Source: Streptomyces fodineus (lineage in GTDB: Bacteria > Actinomycetota > Actinomycetes > Streptomycetales > Streptomycetaceae). Taken from it: 64,000 bases of DNA. The stretch spans positions 8,990,001 to 9,054,000 of the forward strand of contig NZ_CP017248.1 of the NCBI RefSeq assembly GCF_001735805.1, written 5' to 3'. The position numbers were made by a program, and so were the translations under genes. Positions within the stretch are counted from its first letter, which is position 1, and each line of letters opens with the position of its first letter. Shown in pieces: positions 60,206 to 64,000 of this stretch. Under the pieces are notes generated by a model. The model saw only the letters and a list, made by a program, of their open reading frames with translations. It searched no databases and was not told where the DNA came from.

Positions 60206-61330
60206 ATGATCTGTCGTGCTGCTTCGACTTGCCTATCTGGGTGTGGCGAACGTGTTCGCCCTGCTGCGGCTGCTGCCGGTGAGCAATCAGGACAAGGACG
60301 CGGAGATCCTCGCGCTGCGTCATCAGATCACCGTGCTGGAACGCCAGCTCGGCCGGGACCGGGTGCGGTTCGCCCCAAGTGACCGGGTGTTCCTGGCCGC
60401 GCTACTGCACCGGCTCCCGCGCGGTGTGCTGCGCCGGGCACGGCTGCTGGTGTGCCCGGACACTGTGCTGCACTGGCACCGTGACCTGGTCTCGCGCCGC
60501 ACCGCGGCCCGTTCCCGGCCCAAGCGTGCGGGTCGGCCGCGTACCGTGCGCTCGATCCGCGTTCTCGTGCTGCGTCCGGCGCGCGAGAATCCCGGCTGGG
60601 GCTACCGGCGCATCCACGGCGAGCTGCTGGTCCTGGGCGTGCAGGTGGCCGCCTCCACGGTATGGGAGATCCTGAAGGAGGCGGGGATCGACCCGGCACC
60701 CGAGCGGGGTTCCAGCACCTGGACGGACTTTCTGCGCTCCCAGGCCGATGCCCTGCCGGCATGTGACTTCTTCGAAGCGGTCACCCTGTCCGGGGCGCGG
60801 CTGTACGTGTTCGCGGTGATCGGGCACGCCGGCCGGCGCATCCGCATCCTGGGCGCGACGGCGCATCCGACCGCCTCCTGGGTGGCACAGGCCGCCAGGA
60901 ACCTCGTCATGGATCTCGAGGATGCCGGCTGCCGGGCCCGGTTCATGATCCGCGACCGCGACGGGAAGTACCCGGCCCTGTTCGACACCGTCCTTGAGGA
61001 TGCGGGGATCGAGGTCGTACTCAGCGGGATCCGGATGCCGCGGATGAACGCGCTCATGGAACCCTGGGTGCAAACCTGCCGACGCGAACTGCTGGACCGC
61101 ACTCTGGTCTGGAACCAGCGCCACCTGCTCCACGCCCTGCGCGAGTTCGAACAGCACTACAACTCCCACCGGCCCCACCAAGGCATCGCAGACGCCCGCC
61201 CGCTGCACCCCCTGCCACCGCCGATCACCGACCCGGACGCCGTCGCCCACCTCGACATACGACGACGCGATCGCCTCGGCGGCACCCTCCACGAGTACCA
61301 GCATGCGGCCTGACCTGCACGGACGAGATT
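60206..61330 (+). mobile_element. insertion sequence carrying an rve-type transposase
   Basis: The proposed element is 1125 bp and consists of little but the transposase gene. Its two ends are imperfect inverted repeats: left ATGATCTGTCGTGCTG (60206-60221) and, as reverse complement, right AATCTCGTCCGTGCAG (ending 61330), which agree once two single-base gaps are allowed. It is flanked by the 9-base direct repeat CTCGGCAGG at 60197-60205 and 61331-61339. The repeat could be a target duplication but is long for this transposase type, so the limits are tentative. Confidence 0.55.
60216..61313 (+). CDS. transposase with integrase core (DDE) domain
   Basis: A 365-residue transposase related to the IS3/IS481 group. 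The N-terminal part has helix-turn-helix segments (EILALRHQITVLERQLGR and GYRRIHGELLVLGVQVAAST). The rve domain holds the acids D184 (CDFFEAVT), D247 (MIRDRDGKYP) and E282 (NALMEPWVQTC), so it is potentially active. The ending YNSHRPHQGIADARPL is typical. The GTG at 60216 sits 10 bases inside the proposed left end, so the transposase probably lacks a normal leader. Confidence 0.92.
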   Translation: MLLRLAYLGVANVFALLRLLPVSNQDKDAEILALRHQITVLERQLGRDRVRFAPSDRVFLAALLHRLPRGVLRRARLLVCPDTVLHWHRDLVSRRTAARSRPKRAGRPRTVRSIRVLVLRPARENPGWGYRRIHGELLVLGVQVAASTVWEILKEAGIDPAPERGSSTWTDFLRSQADALPACDFFEAVTLSGARLYVFAVIGHAGRRIRILGATAHPTASWVAQAARNLVMDLEDAGCRARFMIRDRDGKYPALFDTVLEDAGIEVVLSGIRMPRMNALMEPWVQTCRRELLDRTLVWNQRHLLHALREFEQHYNSHRPHQGIADARPLHPLPPPITDPDAVAHLDIRRRDRLGGTLHEYQHAA

Positions 61331-61339
61331 CTCGGCAGG

Positions 61340-61772
61340 GACAGGCTTAAGAATCCGGTACGACACAAGGCGGCGTGGCAGGATACACGCAAGAAGGACC
61401 TTGTCCGATTCTGGGGCGTGATGGCGCTCCGTTCGCGGACACGTAGAGATAGATGTCCCCTTCCGTCGGTTCTGAGCGTCAGGGATAGGGGCTTGCCTGG
61501 GATGGCGGGCCTTTGCGGTGGGTGGTTTGGGCGCCACTGGACGCCAAGCATCTGAGAGTGCGGCCTGGTCAGGCGGCAGGTCGGCAAGGGTGGCTGTGAC
61601 GTTCTTCTCCGCCTGATCTGGCCGAGCCTGGCCGGGGAGTCACTGAGCTTCTTCAGAACGGCCACCGATCGGGTGACGGCTGTCTCTGCAGAAGTTGGTG
61701 CCCGCTACAGCGGAAGCACAGTCAACCTCCGGCAATCCTTCACCCTGCGGTGTGTCCGCTGAAGAGGCTCAC
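61340..61772. other. 433-base region after the insertion sequence, no gene seen
   Basis: Codon bias is absent here and AT content is higher than elsewhere, as in decayed mobile DNA. No frame gives a recognisable protein, and no clean terminator or repeat is found. Confidence 0.6.
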
Positions 61773-62108
61773 TCAGCGACACTGGTCGAAGGCGGCAAGT
61801 ACAGCCATGATCCCGTCTTCCCAAGTTGGGAAATGGCCCCGGATCCGGGAGATCGATACCGCCGCCGAGGTCTTCTGACCGTCCATTGCGAAGACGGAGT
61901 GGTTAAACCCTGTCTCTGTGGACACGTGTCCCACCCTCGTGAAGCCGCAGTCTCCCGGGTCCGGGGCAGTGCATACGAAGACGAACTGACCACTCGGCAC
62001 GTGGGGCCCCGGGGTAGGTGAGACGAGGAACAGCCCCCTCCGCGCCACCTCGTCCCGCACGCGACGATCGATCCTCGACACATCCACAGCCATTGCAAGC
62101 ACCACCAT
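61773..62108 (-). CDS. hypothetical protein with atypical composition
   Basis: A protein of about 111 residues (start at ATG 62108; ATG 62093 and 62186 also possible) with a plausible globular make-up: DVSRIDRRVRDEVARRGLFL, then SGQFVFVCTAPDPGDCGFTR and GHFPTWEDGIMAVLAAFDQC. Codon use is less GC-biased than the flanking chromosome, which fits acquired DNA. No domain is recognised. Neighbouring small genes are also orphan or broken, so it may be a cargo gene of the decayed element. Confidence 0.5.
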   Translation of the reverse strand: MVVLAMAVDVSRIDRRVRDEVARRGLFLVSPTPGPHVPSGQFVFVCTAPDPGDCGFTRVGHVSTETGFNHSVFAMDGQKTSAAVSISRIRGHFPTWEDGIMAVLAAFDQCR

Positions 62109-62281
62109 GCCCACTGGGACCACCCCCGTTGGTGGCCGATCACAGTCTGGGCGGCAGGTCGGACGGAGGCAAGCAGTCGTGGTCAAGTCGATTGCGCAGA
62201 GCCGGCGTTGAGACCCTCAACCGGCATGAGAACGGGACCCAGGATCCCGAGGCGGTGTCAAAACTCACCGACAGATGCCGG

Positions 62282-62714
62282 TCAGCGTGCGGGAGGGACG
62301 GCGCGGGCCAGGGGGTCCAGGTCTCCGTAGAGGGCGGCGTGGAGTGCGGCGGCGAGTTCGCGGGCTCGTTTCTTCGCTTCGCACGCCGTGCATCATGAAG
62401 TAGACCGGTCCCGTGTAGGCGTCCAGGTCGACCTCGTTGCTGTGGACCAGATGGATGATCGCAGCCCGGACTGCATCATTGACGGCGTCGGGGACCGTGT
62501 GGCCGGAGCCGGCGGTGAGGGTGTCCGCCTTCACCGTCCACCGCTGGCGTCTTTCGAATTCGATGGCGACGAATACGGCGTTGTGCGCCATGGCATTGCG
62601 GTAGGCGTCGTGGAAGGCGTCGGTGCCGGTGGCGTCCGGGATGAGGTGGGCGGGGCAGGGAACCGGCAGCGGCTGCACCAGGGCATTGTGCCAAGAGGTG
62701 AGGTCCATGGGCAT
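62282..62714 (-). pseudogene. hypothetical gene broken by a frameshift
   Basis: From the ATG at 62714 (or 62708) an apparently natural protein runs LTSWHNALVQPLPVPCPAHL to YTGPVYFMMHGV. At about 62380-62390 the good sequence shifts frame and continues as AKKRARELAAALHAALYGDL, then DPLARAVPPAR and a stop at 62284-62282. The rejoined product would be about 143 residues. No family is recognised. The shift may be real decay or an error. Confidence 0.5.
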
Positions 62715-63010
62715 CCGGGACACGACGGAGTGATCATCTCTGGTGTGGAGTGGCCGGTGACCGCGGAAGAGGACGTCTGTTCGCTGGCCGGGGGCCCCGG
62801 GACTGTGGCGCATTTGCGGGTCCTTGGGCATGCGGTGAGCGGCCCGCCGACGGGGGGACGGCAGGCCGCTCACCAGTCGCATTATGCACTGGCGATCAAG
62901 TCGAGGGTGGACTCGAGTTCGATTCCTGAGCCGGGTAAAGCCCAGCTCAGGATTGAAAACAGGCCCTCATGACAGCCAGTTGGTGGTCTCCTGCCTCGAG
63001 GGGCGAGCCT
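62715..63010. other. intergenic region upstream of the broken gene
   Basis: Nothing recognisable is coded here. Some frames stay open for lack of stops. The region separates the decayed small genes from the conserved cold-shock gene and probably marks the right edge of the acquired segment. Confidence 0.45.
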
Positions 63011-63029
63011 GGCCGGTAACCATCCGGCC
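63011..63029 (-). terminator. hairpin after the cold-shock gene
   Basis: GGCCGG (63011-63016) and CCGGCC (63024-63029) flank a 7-base loop, 20 bases downstream of the cold-shock stop codon on the minus strand. Confidence 0.6.
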
Positions 63030-63048
63030 GGGCACGCCCCACGCCTTG

Positions 63049-63252
63049 TTACGCGGGGCGGATGTGCTCCGCCTGCGGGCCCTTCTGCCCCTGCGCGACA
63101 TCGAAGGTGACCTTCTGGCCCTCTTCCAGGGAGCGGAAGCCGGAGGCGTCGATGTTCGAGTAGTGGGCGAAGACGTCGGGGCCGCCGCCGTCCTGCTCGA
63201 TGAAGCCGAAGCCCTTTTCCGCGTTGAACCACTTGACGGTGCCGCTGGCCAT
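63049..63252 (-). CDS. cold-shock domain protein (CspA family)
   Basis: A 67-residue single-domain nucleic-acid chaperone that melts RNA structure and may act in transcription antitermination. RNP1 is KGFGFIEQ and RNP2 is VFAHYSNI; the start is MASGTVKWFNAEKGFG. Length and sequence are typical for Streptomyces Csp proteins. The ATG at 63252 follows GGGAGACAGGC. A long upstream region with a strong hairpin may be its leader. A terminator-like hairpin follows. Confidence 0.97.
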   Translation of the reverse strand: MASGTVKWFNAEKGFGFIEQDGGGPDVFAHYSNIDASGFRSLEEGQKVTFDVAQGQKGPQAEHIRPA

Positions 63253-63338
63253 GCCTGTCTCCCTCAAGGAATTTCGGACCCCACACCGTGCGGGATCCGG
63301 AGGTGATCGCCTTGGTCCGGAGAGGCGCTGAACAGCAA

Positions 63339-63368
63339 GAACGCCCGAGACGTGTGTCACGGGCGCTC
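63339..63368 (-). promoter_or_regulatory. strong hairpin upstream of the cold-shock gene
   Basis: Arms CGCCCG-A-GAC (63342-63351) and GTC-A-CGGGCG (63356-63365) pair except for one A-A mismatch, with a 4-base loop and two more outer pairs (63339-63340 with 63367-63368). If within the leader, it lies about 90 bases before the start and could be a temperature-dependent element; if not, it may be a terminator. Confidence 0.45.
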
Positions 63369-63693
63369 GGGACTTCGGAACCACGACTACTTGTAGCGAC
63401 GTTACACCGGGCGAGGCCGAAGATCACAGGCCTTATGGGATCGCGTAGGCGAATCTCTAGCGACATGACGGCCGCTATCGGCCGACGTCGAGGCGGTTGC
63501 GGACGGCCTTCTACGCCGGCCCGGTGAGATCGGCGTCCATCGTCCCGTCTGCGCCCTCGCGGACGAGGATCCAGCCCTTCGCCGACTCAAAGCCTCTCAA
63601 GCACCCACCGAACCCGAGTAGGGGCCAGGTCCGGCGCACTTGACGGTCAGCTCAAGAGGCACAGAGGTTTCGGCCTGTTCAGTGCAACGCTGG
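63369..63693. other. intergenic region between cold-shock and TetR genes
   Basis: About 325 bases with no convincing gene; the cold-shock promoter is expected here. A short open frame (around 63500-63620) is not supported by any motif. Confidence 0.45.
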
Positions 63694-64000
63694 TCAGCGG
63701 CGGGGTAGCACGCCCAGGAGGGTTGCGGTCAAGGCCTGCTTCAAATAGTCCTTCAGATCCAAGTGGAAGCGGGCCAGCTCGGGCTCGGCCTCGTAGGCCG
63801 CCTGCAGGCTGGGCGGGGGCGTGCTGTACGCCGACAGCGCGCCGGCCATGAGCATGGTCTGCAGGCTGAAGAGTGTCGCGTTCTCGCCTAGCTCCGGCAG
63901 GTACTTCCGGAGCAGGGCGGTCATGGTTGTCAGGCGGTCCAGGGAGGCGCGCTTGTAGCGTGCCACGACCTCGACGGAGACGTTGTGCTCCAGGACGCTG
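63694..64000 (-). CDS. TetR-family regulator, C-terminal part (runs off the right edge)
   Basis: The visible 101 or so residues (ending TATLLGVLPRR) match the C-terminal ligand-binding domain of TetR regulators: RYKRASLDRLTTMTALLRKY, then LPELGENATLFSLQTMLMAG and ELARFHLDLKDYLKQAL. The frame continues upstream past 64000, so the DNA-binding half is outside the window. It is transcribed toward the cold-shock gene. Target genes are unknown. Confidence 0.75.
   Translation of the reverse strand, partial: SVLEHNVSVEVVARYKRASLDRLTTMTALLRKYLPELGENATLFSLQTMLMAGALSAYSTPPPSLQAAYEAEPELARFHLDLKDYLKQALTATLLGVLPRR

Noticed and set aside
63402..63620. Small open frames between the cold-shock and TetR genes
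   Set aside because: No motif, no ribosome-binding site and overlapping frames on both strands; composition artefact is the simplest explanation.

Overview
The window is a stretch of Streptomyces chromosome. The base composition is very GC-rich, with the third-codon G/C bias of that genus. Several gene families are typical of streptomycetes: an SsgA-like sporulation protein, a streptophobe-family membrane protein, a DUF6777 protein, the melC1-melC2 tyrosinase pair, a 2-methylisoborneol (earthy odour) operon and a SigB/SigF-type sigma factor. No rRNA or tRNA gene was recognised and there is no CRISPR array.

Layout. 0-6.5 kb: VOC protein, adenosine deaminase, DinB protein, Tat-exported carotenoid oxygenase, and a divergent LysR/aldo-keto reductase pair. 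An 87-bp tandem duplication of the reductase 3' end and a decayed AraC-type gene follow. 6.4-15 kb: DUF1905 and SnoaL-like proteins, then a signalling/transport cluster (small protein, double-FHA ABC exporter, SH3-like protein, Ser/Thr kinase), a streptophobe membrane protein and a low-complexity DUF6777 protein. 15-20 kb: anti-sigma-like ATPase, sigma factor, small Cro/C1-type regulator, epoxide hydrolase, PhnB-like protein and a frameshifted aminoglycoside-phosphotransferase-like gene. 20.3-23.75 kb: 2-methylisoborneol operon (family 2B encapsulin shell, 2-MIB synthase, GPP C-methyltransferase). 24-28 kb: alcohol dehydrogenase, double VOC protein, RNase HI with an extra C-terminal domain, and melC2-melC1. 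28-36 kb: lipase, MFS exporter with its TetR regulator and two operator-like dyads, LysR/epimerase divergent pair, cholesterol-oxidase-like FAD enzyme, aldo-keto reductase. 36-44.5 kb: membrane protein, SsgA-like protein, HTH protein, F420-dependent oxidoreductase, membrane-anchored pseudokinase, threonine dehydratase-like enzyme, polyprenyl synthase and TPR protein. 44.5-52.4 kb: AIM24 protein, a TerD-repeat-CAP-CAP fusion, serine hydrolase, thermolysin-like protease and SGNH hydrolase. 52.4-59 kb: a large LuxR-type (LAL) regulator, then an overlapping three-gene operon (receiver/thioredoxin-reductase-like flavoprotein, cNMP-domain histidine kinase, UBP zinc finger). 59-62.9 kb: mobile-element scar with a truncated serine recombinase, a truncated DUF998 gene, an insertion sequence and decayed small genes. 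63-64 kb: cold-shock protein and the 3' end of a TetR gene.

Genes that work together. The strongest functional units, joined by stop/start overlaps, are the 2-MIB encapsulin operon, the flavoprotein/kinase/zinc-finger operon, the TPR/polyprenyl synthase pair, the MFS/TetR pair and the SH3-like/kinase pair behind the FHA-ABC exporter. At least ten genes have a TANNNT-like -10 box 6 to 8 bases before the chosen start and no clear Shine-Dalgarno sequence. This suggests frequent leaderless transcription and was used to choose several starts. All functional assignments come from motif recognition and recalled family features; no database search was run.
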